From positions 305,481 to 369,480 of the forward strand of contig JACRCQ010000022.1 of assembly GCA_016218915.1 (NCBI GenBank): a DNA stretch of 64,000 bases, in the 5' to 3' direction. The notes beneath the pieces were generated by a model that was not told where the DNA came from, searched no databases, and worked only from the letters and a program-made list of their open reading frames with translations. Position numbers and translations under genes: made by a program. Shown here piece by piece: positions 1 to 7,907 of this stretch. The stretch is from Deltaproteobacteria bacterium (GTDB taxonomy: Bacteria > Myxococcota_A > Polyangia > Polyangiales > Polyangiaceae). Each line of letters begins with the position of its first letter. Position 1 is the stretch's first letter.

Positions 1-2687
1 GTACCGGCGGCACACACGAGGGGGGCACCTGCAACGCCACCTCCTGCCCCAAGGGGTGCTGCAACGCGCAAGGCCAGTGCGTGGACGGCGTCTCCGACAA
101 CGCCTGCGGCATCAAGGGCGCTGCCTGTACCGACTGCAAGAAGGTCGGGGATTCTTCGTCGCTGGTCTGCCAGCCCTCTACCCATACGTGCGTTCAGTCG
201 TGCCTGTGCGGCAACGGCAAGTGCGAGGGAGCCTGCGGCGAGTCCACCAGCAATTGCCCGCAGGATTGCGGCAGCGTGTGCGCATGCGGCAACGGCCTGT
301 GCGAGCCCCAGTGCGCTGAGACCGCAGCGAGCTGTCCCAAGGACTGCCCGAGCTCGTGCGTGTGCGGCGACGGCAAGTGCGTCTCCGAGTGCGGAGAAAA
401 CTCTTCGAGCTGTCCCAAGGACTGCCCGTACACGTGCGCCTGCGGCGACGGCAAGTGCCAGTACGAGTGCGGCGAGAACCCCACGAGCTGTCCCAAGGAC
501 TGCCCGAGCAACTGCGCCTGCGGCGATTACAAGTGCCAGTACGAGTGCGGAGAAACCCAGTACACCTGCCCATTCGACTGCGGCAATCCCTGCTACTGCG
601 GCAATGGCATGTGCGAGGGCGCGTGCGGCGAGTCGCAGTACAGCTGCCCGCAGGACTGCGGCTATCCGTGCGCCTGTGGCGACGGCTACTGCCAGTGGGA
701 GTGCAAGGAAACGCAGGACACGTGCCCGCAGGATTGCGGCTATCCCTGCTATTGCGGCAATGGCCTGTGCGAGCCGCAGTGCGGAGAGTCGCAGTACTCG
801 TGCTCGTGGGACTGCGGCAATCCCTGCTACTGCGGCAATGGACTGTGCGAGCCGCAGTGCGGAGAAACCAGCGCCTCCTGTCCGCAGGATTGCGGGAGCG
901 TGTGCATCTGCGGCAATGGCCAGTGCCAGCCCCAGTGCGGAGAGAGCAGCTCCTCCTGTCCGCAGGATTGCGGCGTCGCGTGCATCTGCGGCAATGGCCA
1001 GTGCCAGCCCCAGTGCGGGGAGAACAGCACGAGCTGCCCGCAGGACTGCGGCTCCACCTGCTTGTGCGGCGACGGGTACTGCATGCCGTTGTGCGGCGAG
1101 ACGCCCAGCAGCTGCCCACAGGATTGCCCGGTACCGTGCGAGTGCGGCAATGGCGTCTGCCAGGCTTCGTGCGGGGAGAACGCGAACAGTTGCCCCCAGG
1201 ACTGCCCCACCACGTGCATCTGCGGCAACGGGCTTTGTCAGCCCCAGTGCGGGGAGAGCCCTTCGTCGTGCCCGATGGATTGCGGCGCTGCGTGCATCTG
1301 CGGCAACGGCACCTGCCAGCCGCAGTGCGGAGAGAACTCCGCGAGCTGCCCGCAGGACTGCCCGCAGACGTGCATCTGCGGCAACGGGATCTGCCAGTCG
1401 ATCTGCGGCGAGAGCTCGACCTCCTGCCCGCAGGACTGCCCGGTGGCGTGCGTGTGCGGCAACGGGGTCTGCCAGGCGCAATGCGGGGAGACCTCATCGA
1501 GCTGCCCGCAGGATTGCCCGATCGCGTGCGTGTGCGGAGACGGCAAGTGCGATCCGATGTGCGGCGAGACGGATGTGACCTGCCCCAAGGATTGCCCGAT
1601 GGTGTGCATCTGCGGCAACGGCACGTGCCAGCCGCCGTGCGGAGAGACCAGCGCGAGCTGCCCACAGGACTGCAAGCCGAACTGCAACTGCGGAGATGGC
1701 AAGTGCGATCCGTCGTGCGGCGAGAACCAGATGACCTGCCCCAAGGACTGCTTCAGCTGCGTGTGCGGCGATGCCTACTGCGACGCCACGTGCGGCGAGA
1801 CCTCCACGACCTGTCCTATGGACTGCGGATTCACCTGCCTGTGCGGCAATGGGGCATGTCAGCCGGCGTGCGGCGAGAGCGCCCAGAACTGCCCGCAGGA
1901 TTGCACGTCGTGCGTGTGCGGCGATGCCTATTGCGACGCGGGCTGTGGAGAGACGAGCATCACCTGCCCGATGGACTGCGGGTTCACGTGCGCATGCGGC
2001 AACTTCGCCTGCCAGCCGCAGTGCGGGGAGACCTCGCAGAACTGCCCGCAGGATTGCGGCACGCCATGCATCTGCGGCGACATGTTCTGCGATCCGATGT
2101 GCGGAGAGGATCCCAAGAGCTGCCCGCAGGATTGCGGCATGGTGTGCGTGTGCGGCGACATGTATTGCGATCCGAACTGCGGTGAGAGCGTCAAGACCTG
2201 CGCTCCGGACTGCGGCGGCCCATGCGCCTGCGGCAACTTCGTGTGCGAGCCGCAGTGCGGCGAGAACGCGATGACCTGCCCGATGGATTGCCCGAACACC
2301 TGCATCTGCGGCAACTTCATCTGCGAGCCGCAATGTGGCGAAGGGACGTGGAACTGCCCGCAGGACTGCGGCATGCCGTGCTACTGCGGCAACTACGTGT
2401 GCGAGCCGCAATGCGGGGAGAACCCGATGAGCTGCATGCAGGACTGCTTCCAGACCTGCCAGTGCGGCAACTACCTGTGCGAGCCTGGCTGCGGCGAGAA
2501 CTCGTGGAGCTGCCCGAACGACTGCGGGACCACGTGCCAGTGCGGCAACGGCGTGTGCGAGTTCATGTGCGGGGAGACGCCGTGGACCTGCGCGCCTGAC
2601 TGCGGCTGGTTCGAGGGCGTGGCGCCCAAGAGCACGTCCGGCCAGTCCACCTACCATCCCTACCATTCGCCCCAGCCTCAGAAATAG
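1..2687 (+). CDS. Cys-rich tandem-repeat protein, 5' truncated
   Basis: The reading frame is open from base 3, so the N-terminus lies outside the window. After about 65 visible lead-in residues, themselves Cys-rich, the protein is 31 back-to-back repeats of 26 residues (two are 25). The pattern is C-x-CG(N/D)-x3-C-x3-CGE-x4-CP-x-DC, running from about base 201 to base 2610. It ends in a short Tyr/His/Pro tail and TAG. Six Cys per repeat give almost 190 Cys, so the protein should be disulfide-bonded and located outside the cytoplasm. The repeats are near-identical in spacing but diverged in the variable positions, so they expanded some time ago. Function is unknown. An adhesive or spacer stalk is a guess from architecture. 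Signal peptide and any catalytic N-terminal domain cannot be seen. Confidence 0.9.
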   Translation, partial: TGGTHEGGTCNATSCPKGCCNAQGQCVDGVSDNACGIKGAACTDCKKVGDSSSLVCQPSTHTCVQSCLCGNGKCEGACGESTSNCPQDCGSVCACGNGLCEPQCAETAASCPKDCPSSCVCGDGKCVSECGENSSSCPKDCPYTCACGDGKCQYECGENPTSCPKDCPSNCACGDYKCQYECGETQYTCPFDCGNPCYCGNGMCEGACGESQYSCPQDCGYPCACGDGYCQWECKETQDTCPQDCGYPCYCGNGLCEPQCGESQYSCSWDCGNPCYCGNGLCEPQCGETSASCPQDCGSVCICGNGQCQPQCGESSSSCPQDCGVACICGNGQCQPQCGENSTSCPQDCGSTCLCGDGYCMPLCGETPSSCPQDCPVPCECGNGVCQASCGENANSCPQDCPTTCICGNGLCQPQCGESPSSCPMDCGAACICGNGTCQPQCGENSASCPQDCPQTCICGNGICQSICGESSTSCPQDCPVACVCGNGVCQAQCGETSSSCPQDCPIACVCGDGKCDPMCGETDVTCPKDCPMVCICGNGTCQPPCGETSASCPQDCKPNCNCGDGKCDPSCGENQMTCPKDCFSCVCGDAYCDATCGETSTTCPMDCGFTCLCGNGACQPACGESAQNCPQDCTSCVCGDAYCDAGCGETSITCPMDCGFTCACGNFACQPQCGETSQNCPQDCGTPCICGDMFCDPMCGEDPKSCPQDCGMVCVCGDMYCDPNCGESVKTCAPDCGGPCACGNFVCEPQCGENAMTCPMDCPNTCICGNFICEPQCGEGTWNCPQDCGMPCYCGNYVCEPQCGENPMSCMQDCFQTCQCGNYLCEPGCGENSWSCPNDCGTTCQCGNGVCEFMCGETPWTCAPDCGWFEGVAPKSTSGQSTYHPYHSPQPQK

Positions 2688-2813
2688 TCAGATTCCTTGT
2701 CACGCGGGCGGCGCTCGCGCGTTCCTGGATGTGAGAGTCGGCAGCGCGGATTCCCGAGCCTCTGGGAGGCCAGGACACGCGCTGCGGCCCCACACCCCGG
2801 AAAGGAGTCCGCC

Positions 2814-3278
2814 ATGCGTTGCCTCATCGCCCTGATCACCCTTGCGTCCGCTTGTGCATTCGGCTGCTCAGCATCGGAGCCGGCCAATCCCCCTGCCCCG
2901 CAGTCCACGGCTGCGGAGCCGGTCTCGACCGGGGCAGACGCGCTCGCCTCGCAATGCGTGACTGTGCGCAATCGGGAGCGGGCCTGCACGCGCGAGTACA
3001 TCCCTGCCCTGGTTGACCTGCGGGTCGAGCTCGACGCACCTGCCGGCATTGCTGCGCAAGCGAAGAAGGACGGGCGCGACGCGCTGGTCGCAGAAGCGAT
3101 GAAGGAGTGGGAGGTGGACAGCGCGCAGCCAGAGGCGTTCTGCAAGCAACAGATGGCGCGTATGCCTCAGGCCCAGGCCGCGAGCATGCTCGGCAAGGCG
3201 TCTGCGTGTGCCAAGGAGAGCACCTGCGACAGCTTCGTGAAGTGCTGGCTGCCGCTGATTCGTCCCACGCTTCACTGA
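2814..3278 (+). CDS. small lipoprotein of unknown function
   Basis: This 154-residue protein starts at an ATG preceded by AAAGGAG at good spacing; in-frame codons further upstream lack such a site. The first 18 residues are a lipoprotein signal ending AFGC, so the mature protein should be membrane-anchored and periplasmic. The mature part begins with a Ser/Ala/Pro-rich linker, then a helical region with conserved-looking Cys pairs near the end (ACAKESTCDSFVKCW). No family was recognised. It lies 127 bp after the Cys-repeat gene on the same strand and could be read from the same transcript, but the gap is too wide to claim an operon. Confidence 0.75.
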   Translation: MRCLIALITLASACAFGCSASEPANPPAPQSTAAEPVSTGADALASQCVTVRNRERACTREYIPALVDLRVELDAPAGIAAQAKKDGRDALVAEAMKEWEVDSAQPEAFCKQQMARMPQAQAASMLGKASACAKESTCDSFVKCWLPLIRPTLH

Positions 3279-3396
3279 TGGCCCACGTGGACGATCCATC
3301 GTTGTGCTCGATCGACTCCGCTCCCACTTGCCTCTGGCGACCGGACAGTTCCTGGCGTATTCTTCGAGGAGTCGCTTCACTTGCCGGAGGTGCCCG

Positions 3397-3834
3397 ATGC
3401 GTCTGTCGCTATGCCCCTGCTGCCATCGCCATATCAAGAACGGTGACCTGAGCTGCCCCTTCTGCGGGACGAAGAATGCCGGGTCAGGAGTGGTCACGAC
3501 CGGCGTGCTCCTCGCGATTGCTGTGGGAGCAGGCGCGCTCGCTGCGTGCAGCTCGAGCGACACTGGCGCTGGCGGAGCTGCTGGGGCTGGAGGCACTGCG
3601 GGGTCGGGTGGCACAGATCAGGATGCGGCAGCGGACACGGCTGACGAAACGAGTGGCAACGGCGGCAACGCGGGCTCAGGAGGTGCGTATGCGCCTCCGC
3701 CGGATGCGAACTCGGACATCATGGCCGCCTACGCGCCGCCGCCAGACGACGCAGCGGACGAAGGGATGCAGGGAGCATACGGCCCGCCGCCCGATGCCGG
3801 CTCAGGCGGAGTCTACGGCCCACCGCCGCAGTGA
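3397..3834 (+). CDS. zinc-ribbon / lipobox protein with Y(A/G)PPP repeats
   Basis: This 145-residue protein uses the ATG 7 nt after GGAGG. Residues 6-23 form a CPCC...CPFC zinc-ribbon-like pair. A hydrophobic helix at about 32-50 ends LAAC (C51) like a lipobox, although the ribbon in front makes an unusual signal peptide. Then come a Gly/Ala/Ser-rich linker and four short repeats at 97, 111, 127 and 139 (AYAPPPDA, AYAPPPDD, AYGPPPDA, VYGPPPQ). No function is known to me. Regular short motifs at the C-terminus of a small protein are typical of substrates for modifying enzymes, and the 96-residue protein at 16980 has a comparable layout. Ribbon-TM-repeat proteins of this sort seem common in myxobacteria, but that is recollection, not shown here. 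Confidence 0.75.
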   Translation: MRLSLCPCCHRHIKNGDLSCPFCGTKNAGSGVVTTGVLLAIAVGAGALAACSSSDTGAGGAAGAGGTAGSGGTDQDAAADTADETSGNGGNAGSGGAYAPPPDANSDIMAAYAPPPDDAADEGMQGAYGPPPDAGSGGVYGPPPQ

Positions 3835-3925
3835 GCTGATACGCGGAGCGTCGCGTGAGGGGGGGCACACCTGGCACGAGCTTCGGTGGCGACCACCGCC
3901 GTACACCAACCGTAGCGACACGGCA

Positions 3926-3973
3926 GTAGGGCACGGCATGCCGTGCCCTACGCAGGCACGCCGTGGCGTGCCT
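3926..3973. repeat. tandem perfect palindromes between convergent genes
   Basis: Bases 3926-3951 are a perfect 26-bp palindrome (13-bp half GTAGGGCACGGCA). Two bases later, 3954-3973 is a second inverted repeat with 9-bp arms (AGGCACGCC / GGCGTGCCT) around GT. Both share a GGCACG-type core and a flanking CTAC or CTCTAC. The pair sits in the 223-bp gap between a plus gene ending at 3834 and a minus gene ending at 4058. It could act as a bidirectional terminator. The length, perfection and shared core also fit a dispersed REP-like repeat. Confidence 0.75.
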
Positions 3974-4057
3974 CTACCATGACGCACAGGCCCGGCGCAT
4001 TGCGCACCTGGAGAAGACGTCGCGGCGGATCCCCCAACGAACGTCAGCCGCGCGGTA

Positions 4058-5251
4058 CTACTTGTCGCACGAGTCGTTGGCAGGATCAGTCTGCGGGCCG
4101 CAGAGATCAGGCTTGGCCTCGGGCGGCCTGATCTCCCCGAGCACTGCAGGCACCGTCTCGAACCCGAGTCCCACCGAGATGGAATCGCAGGTCGTCGCAG
4201 GAGCACCGGGCAAACGATAGATGTCCGCGTGCGAGCAAAGCATCTTCTTCACCGCTGCGTAAACCTGGTCGTTCGGGTCAGCGCAAAGCTCGCTGGCCGA
4301 GATCACCATGTGCTTCATGCCAGCAAACACATCGTTCAGCGCCCAGACTGCAGCGATGCCCCCGTCCTGAATCTCCCACCCGATCGCGGATTGCATCAAC
4401 CGACCAGTGACCACGGCATCGGTCAGTATCATGCTCGCCCACCCTGACGGACGGAACACAGCCTTCGGCAATCGCGCTACCAGAGTCCCGTTCGACACGT
4501 AGGCCTTGGGATCGAAGTACTTGGGCGAGTACGGATCACCGCCGTCTCCTGGCGCAATGCAGGTACCCACGATCCTCCACGCATCACTGCCGTCCAGCTT
4601 TGGGAGATCTGGCTGGAACCGCAACGGGACATACCACGCCAGCTCCACCTCGTCGTCGTCTGCTTGGCCGTTGTAGTTGCGAATGCGCAGCAGCACTGAC
4701 CAGGAGCCTGCAGCGATCGAGGCGCTCCACGATTCGGCGGAGAACTCGGGGGCCACCGCCCCGAACTCAGCCATCATGCTCGCGAAGGCGTTGTCTCTGC
4801 CGTCTGGCCCATCACAGCCGATCGCGGTCGCCCACGATGGCAGCACGCAGCTGTCGCCTTCTCCTTGGCAAGTGCAGGTCAGGTCGAGGTCGAAACCGAC
4901 CGGATGTGCTCCGGCGTCTGCCCCGCTATCGAACCGTATGCTGGTGAAGGCGAATACGAGCTCGAGGTCGCCGCCTGCGTTGGTGACCGAGGGGGGCTGA
5001 GGCGGAATCGCATGCACGCACGACGGCGAGGTACCTGCAGCGCCGCCGACTTCGGTGCCAGCGGCTCCACCTGCTCCCCCATGGGGCGCGCCACCGACAG
5101 TTGTGCCCGCTGCGCCTGACTGGCCTGGGTTGTTGCCACCCTGCCCCGCCGCACCGCCCTGCAGTTCGGTGGGCGCCTGACGGACGGTCCCGCCGCAGGC
5201 CACCGCGATCGCGAAGCACGAAAGGACCACTCCAACGAGGCGCGAGGTCAT
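4058..5251 (-). CDS. lipoprotein with Gly/Ala linker, unknown function
   Basis: This 397-residue protein starts at the ATG whose product begins MTSRLVGVVLSCFAIAVAC, a clear lipoprotein signal with lipobox AVAC; upstream in-frame codons add a non-signal extension. A linker rich in GG, GAAG and GGA follows to about residue 75. The remaining ~320 residues are an ordinary globular composition with several Asp-rich loops and scattered Cys. No domain was recognised. It is convergent with the zinc-ribbon gene and divergent from the HET-C-like gene at 5346, with 94 bp between the two starts. Confidence 0.8.
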   Translation of the reverse strand: MTSRLVGVVLSCFAIAVACGGTVRQAPTELQGGAAGQGGNNPGQSGAAGTTVGGAPHGGAGGAAGTEVGGAAGTSPSCVHAIPPQPPSVTNAGGDLELVFAFTSIRFDSGADAGAHPVGFDLDLTCTCQGEGDSCVLPSWATAIGCDGPDGRDNAFASMMAEFGAVAPEFSAESWSASIAAGSWSVLLRIRNYNGQADDDEVELAWYVPLRFQPDLPKLDGSDAWRIVGTCIAPGDGGDPYSPKYFDPKAYVSNGTLVARLPKAVFRPSGWASMILTDAVVTGRLMQSAIGWEIQDGGIAAVWALNDVFAGMKHMVISASELCADPNDQVYAAVKKMLCSHADIYRLPGAPATTCDSISVGLGFETVPAVLGEIRPPEAKPDLCGPQTDPANDSCDK

Positions 5252-5345
5252 GACGCTTGCATGATAGCAGGAAAGCCGCAGACCGTTGCAATCCAGAGTC
5301 CACGAAGCCCATGCCCCATCCCGCGTTCCCTGGTAAGCTCGTGGG

Positions 5346-6983
5346 ATGCTTCGACGCATCGGCTCACTCTTGGCTCTTCTCGCAGTCGGCGCGTGCGCGT
5401 CCGAGAACCCGGGCGGGGAGTCGACGCGCAGCGTGCAGCAGCCCCTGAACGGCGAGCGTCATCATCAGACCACGCGCGCTGGGGTTTCTGCCTGGGTCAC
5501 GCCTGCTGCGGCAGATGCGTTCGAGGCGGTCTCCACGATCGGCGACAGCGACCCGAACACCAACCCGCTCAGCCAGACGCACTTCGACAACTGCTACTGG
5601 AACGAGGGGCGCGATTGGATCCTCAAGAAGCGCCAGGATGCTGTCACGGCAGCGCTTGCCTTCGAGCAGACGGGCGCAGACACGGATCGTACGGCGTTCT
5701 TCGACTCGTTCGGGTATGTGCTGCACGCGGCCGAGGACTTCTATTCGCATTCGAACTGGGTCGGAACCCATGAGCCCGGGGTTCTGGCGAACTTCAGCGA
5801 CCCGGGCGTGCAGGCCCCGAGCGGCTGGATCAGCGGAACCTACGACAATCCCGGGGACACAGGCCCAAACGCAGGAGCAGCGCACTGTCCTTTCGGCACG
5901 CCGCCGCACTCCTTGATGAGCAAGGACGGTCCCGGGGGGATCGGAGGCGACGAGGCGTTTCTGGATGCAACGCTTGCAGTCACGGTCGAGCTTCAGAAGC
6001 TCATCGCAGCGATCCGCACCGCATCGCCTTCCACGGCCGACTCTGCCCTTGCCAAGCTCGGCTTCCTGTCGCCAGAGCCTGCGCACACCGATGCACGAGC
6101 TGACGACAAGCACACGCTCGAGCTAGCCCCGGCAGGAGTCGGACTCTTCACGCCTGCGCTCTTCTGCAAGGCAGGCACGTTTGCCAGCGGCTTCGAGCAG
6201 CGCGTCGAGCCGTCGCAGGGTAACGGCGACGACACCTCCCTCAATGCTGTTGCGCTGCTCTGCGCTGATCTCCAGGGGACTTTCGTGGAGCGTCTCAGCG
6301 TGTGGGAAGGAGTCTGGGGAGCCTGGAGCACAGCATCCAAGTGCGCGCCCGGGCAGTTTCTCACCAGCGGGGCGCTGAAGGTGGAGGCGCCGCAGATAGC
6401 TGGGGACAGCACGAGCGCGAACGCCGCGCGATTCGCGTGCAGCGATGGGGCCCAGCTCACGTCTGACAACGATGGCGCCTGGGGCGCCTGGGGGGCGGAC
6501 TTCGCATGCGCGGCGGGAGAAGCTGTCTGCGGCATGGAGACCGCGTACCAGGCGCCTCAGGGCGATACAGATGACGTAGCCATGACCGGGCTTCGCCTGC
6601 ACTGCTGCGCGATCAACAACGGAGCAGGAGGAGCAGCGGGGAGCGGCGGAGCGGCAGGGAGCGGCGGCGGTGGCGGGGGAGTCGCAGGAAGCGCGGGCGC
6701 GGCAGGGAGCGCTGGGACAGGCGGGCTTGCGGGCGGCGCGGGCAGCGCAGGAAAAGCGGGCGGCGCGGGCACCGGGGGCGCTGCGGGCAGTGGGGGCGTG
6801 ACAAAGGATGCCGGTACTTCCGACGCGGCCGGCGTCGACAATGCGGCTCAGCCTGCTGAGCCTGGCGGATGCAACTGTGCGACTCCGGGAGAGCGCAGTT
6901 CGTCGGCTTGGGGTTGGCTCGCGATCGCGTGCGCAATCGCGGTCGCAAGGGTTCGAAGCTTGCGTCGACGCCTGCAGGCGTGA
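5346..6983 (+). CDS. exported HET-C/phospholipase-C-like + VMO-I-like protein with MYXO-CTERM tail
   Basis: This 545-residue protein begins with a signal peptide ending VGAC. Residues ~55-150 contain the helical metal-site pattern of HET-C/zinc phospholipase C-like proteins, notably LHAAEDFYSHSNWV, plus DNCYW before it. Residues ~275-425 carry the Trp/Gly/Cys repeats of a vitelline-membrane-outer-layer (VMO-I) beta-prism: two GxWGxW motifs (GVWGAW, GAWGAW) and internal repeats of the type QGNGDDTSLNAVALLC. A Gly/Ala/Ser linker of about 75 residues leads to a C-terminal GCNC, one hydrophobic helix and an Arg-rich end, the layout of MYXO-CTERM sorting signals. Known: HET-C-type folds include lipases and toxins; VMO-I binds or modifies carbohydrate. 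Inference: a cell-surface enzyme acting on lipid-containing targets. Activity is not proven. Confidence 0.75.
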   Translation: MLRRIGSLLALLAVGACASENPGGESTRSVQQPLNGERHHQTTRAGVSAWVTPAAADAFEAVSTIGDSDPNTNPLSQTHFDNCYWNEGRDWILKKRQDAVTAALAFEQTGADTDRTAFFDSFGYVLHAAEDFYSHSNWVGTHEPGVLANFSDPGVQAPSGWISGTYDNPGDTGPNAGAAHCPFGTPPHSLMSKDGPGGIGGDEAFLDATLAVTVELQKLIAAIRTASPSTADSALAKLGFLSPEPAHTDARADDKHTLELAPAGVGLFTPALFCKAGTFASGFEQRVEPSQGNGDDTSLNAVALLCADLQGTFVERLSVWEGVWGAWSTASKCAPGQFLTSGALKVEAPQIAGDSTSANAARFACSDGAQLTSDNDGAWGAWGADFACAAGEAVCGMETAYQAPQGDTDDVAMTGLRLHCCAINNGAGGAAGSGGAAGSGGGGGGVAGSAGAAGSAGTGGLAGGAGSAGKAGGAGTGGAAGSGGVTKDAGTSDAAGVDNAAQPAEPGGCNCATPGERSSSAWGWLAIACAIAVARVRSLRRRLQA

Positions 6984-6997
6984 GCGGTCAACCGCTC
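6982..6997. terminator. hairpin shared by convergent genes
   Basis: GAGCGGT and ACCGCTC form a perfect 7-bp inverted repeat around CA. It begins inside the stop codon of the gene at 5346 and ends 3 bp before the stop of the minus-strand gene at 7000. No U-run follows on either strand, so intrinsic termination is only a possibility. Confidence 0.4.
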
Positions 6998-6999
6998 CG

Positions 7000-7470
7000 C
7001 TACTTCGGCCCGGTCATGCATCGACTTCCAGCTGGCAAGTCAGCGCAGTACGCGCGCACCAGCGAGATGTCGGAGACCGGCTGCCTGGGGAACTCGGTCC
7101 AGAACCCATTGCTCTTACAATTGCATTGCCCGATATGGGCGCGCCACGTCGCTTCACATGTGTCGAACTTTGCTTCCTTGCTCTGCGTCACCGAATACCA
7201 CGTCATGGTGCCGCAGCAGTCGGTCATGTGCTGTTTGATAATGCACTCCGTGTCGTCGCAGCCTTTCACAGCCGCGCCAGTCACAATCCCGGTGTCATCA
7301 AACCCGAAGCAGTCGTACCAGGGACAGACTTCTGGCGGCACGAAGGTGTCCTCCTGCACAGAGGCGTCCTCCGGCGCGGACGCATCAACGGCAGTCCCCT
7401 CCGCGACCTCGACTTTTCCTCCGCACGCAAGGACCATCAACAGCGGAATGACACTGATCGCATTCCTCAT
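7000..7470 (-). CDS. small Cys-rich lipoprotein
   Basis: This 156-residue protein has an N-terminal lipoprotein signal (MRNAISVIPLLMVLACGG, lipobox VLAC). A Val/Asp/Ala-rich acidic linker follows, then a compact domain with ten Cys, including CPWYDC, CDDTEC, DCC and CNC. The paired Cys suggest a disulfide-stabilised periplasmic or surface domain. No homologous family was recognised. It lies 55 bp downstream of the DUF1801-like gene on the same strand, so it may share its transcript. Confidence 0.7.
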   Translation of the reverse strand: MRNAISVIPLLMVLACGGKVEVAEGTAVDASAPEDASVQEDTFVPPEVCPWYDCFGFDDTGIVTGAAVKGCDDTECIIKQHMTDCCGTMTWYSVTQSKEAKFDTCEATWRAHIGQCNCKSNGFWTEFPRQPVSDISLVRAYCADLPAGSRCMTGPK

Positions 7471-7525
7471 GAAGCCAGTCTATCAGCAGGTACGGACAGG
7501 TGCAACACGGCCTGGTGCGGATAGA

Positions 7526-7897
7526 CTACCGGCTCTTCTTCTGCGCACGCTCCGCGATGTCCCTGAGTCGCGCCTTGATCAGCTTTTTCACAAGGGTCGC
7601 AGGGAGCGGCTTGTCGATGGGGAACCGCAGCGCGCCCTGGCTGTACTCGTAGCGCGTCAGTGCATCGGCCATCGTCTCGAGCACTGCGCCGCTCATGGGC
7701 AAGTAGCTGCAGTGGTTCTTGAACGACGCAAATCCGACGATCCCTTTGCCGTCGGCCTTGTAGCAGGGAAAGCCGTAGCTGATGCACTCCTCTGCATCGG
7801 GAAGTAGGGCGAGGATGGTCTTGCGGAGCGCCTTCAGGGTGCTCCTTTGGGGTTCGGGCACGGTAGCGAGGTAGGCATCGACTTGCTTGGCGGACAT
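7526..7897 (-). CDS. DUF1801 / YdhG-like cytoplasmic protein
   Basis: This 123-residue protein is taken from the ATG giving MSAKQVDAYLATVPEPQR; the longer in-frame reading adds an Arg/Pro/Trp stretch that overlaps the upstream gene. The body matches the small DUF1801 fold: helix with LKALRKTILALLPDAEE, then CISYGFPCYK, GFASFKNHCSYLP, and a C-terminal ALRFPIDKPLPATLVKKL. Family members are one-domain alpha/beta proteins of poorly known role, often annotated as iron-chaperone-like. There is no signal peptide, so it is an exception among the exported neighbours. The 10-nt gap after the upstream gene suggests cotranscription. Confidence 0.8.
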   Translation of the reverse strand: MSAKQVDAYLATVPEPQRSTLKALRKTILALLPDAEECISYGFPCYKADGKGIVGFASFKNHCSYLPMSGAVLETMADALTRYEYSQGALRFPIDKPLPATLVKKLIKARLRDIAERAQKKSR

Positions 7898-7907
7898 GGG
7901 GCGAATT

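Noticed and set aside
178..2666. Long open frames on both strands across the Cys-repeat region (e.g. minus 178-1665 and 1494-2666, plus 356-2185)
   Set aside because: They arise from the periodic, stop-poor codons of the repeat gene; the products are Arg/Ser/Pro or Ala/Val-Arg repeats with no start signal.
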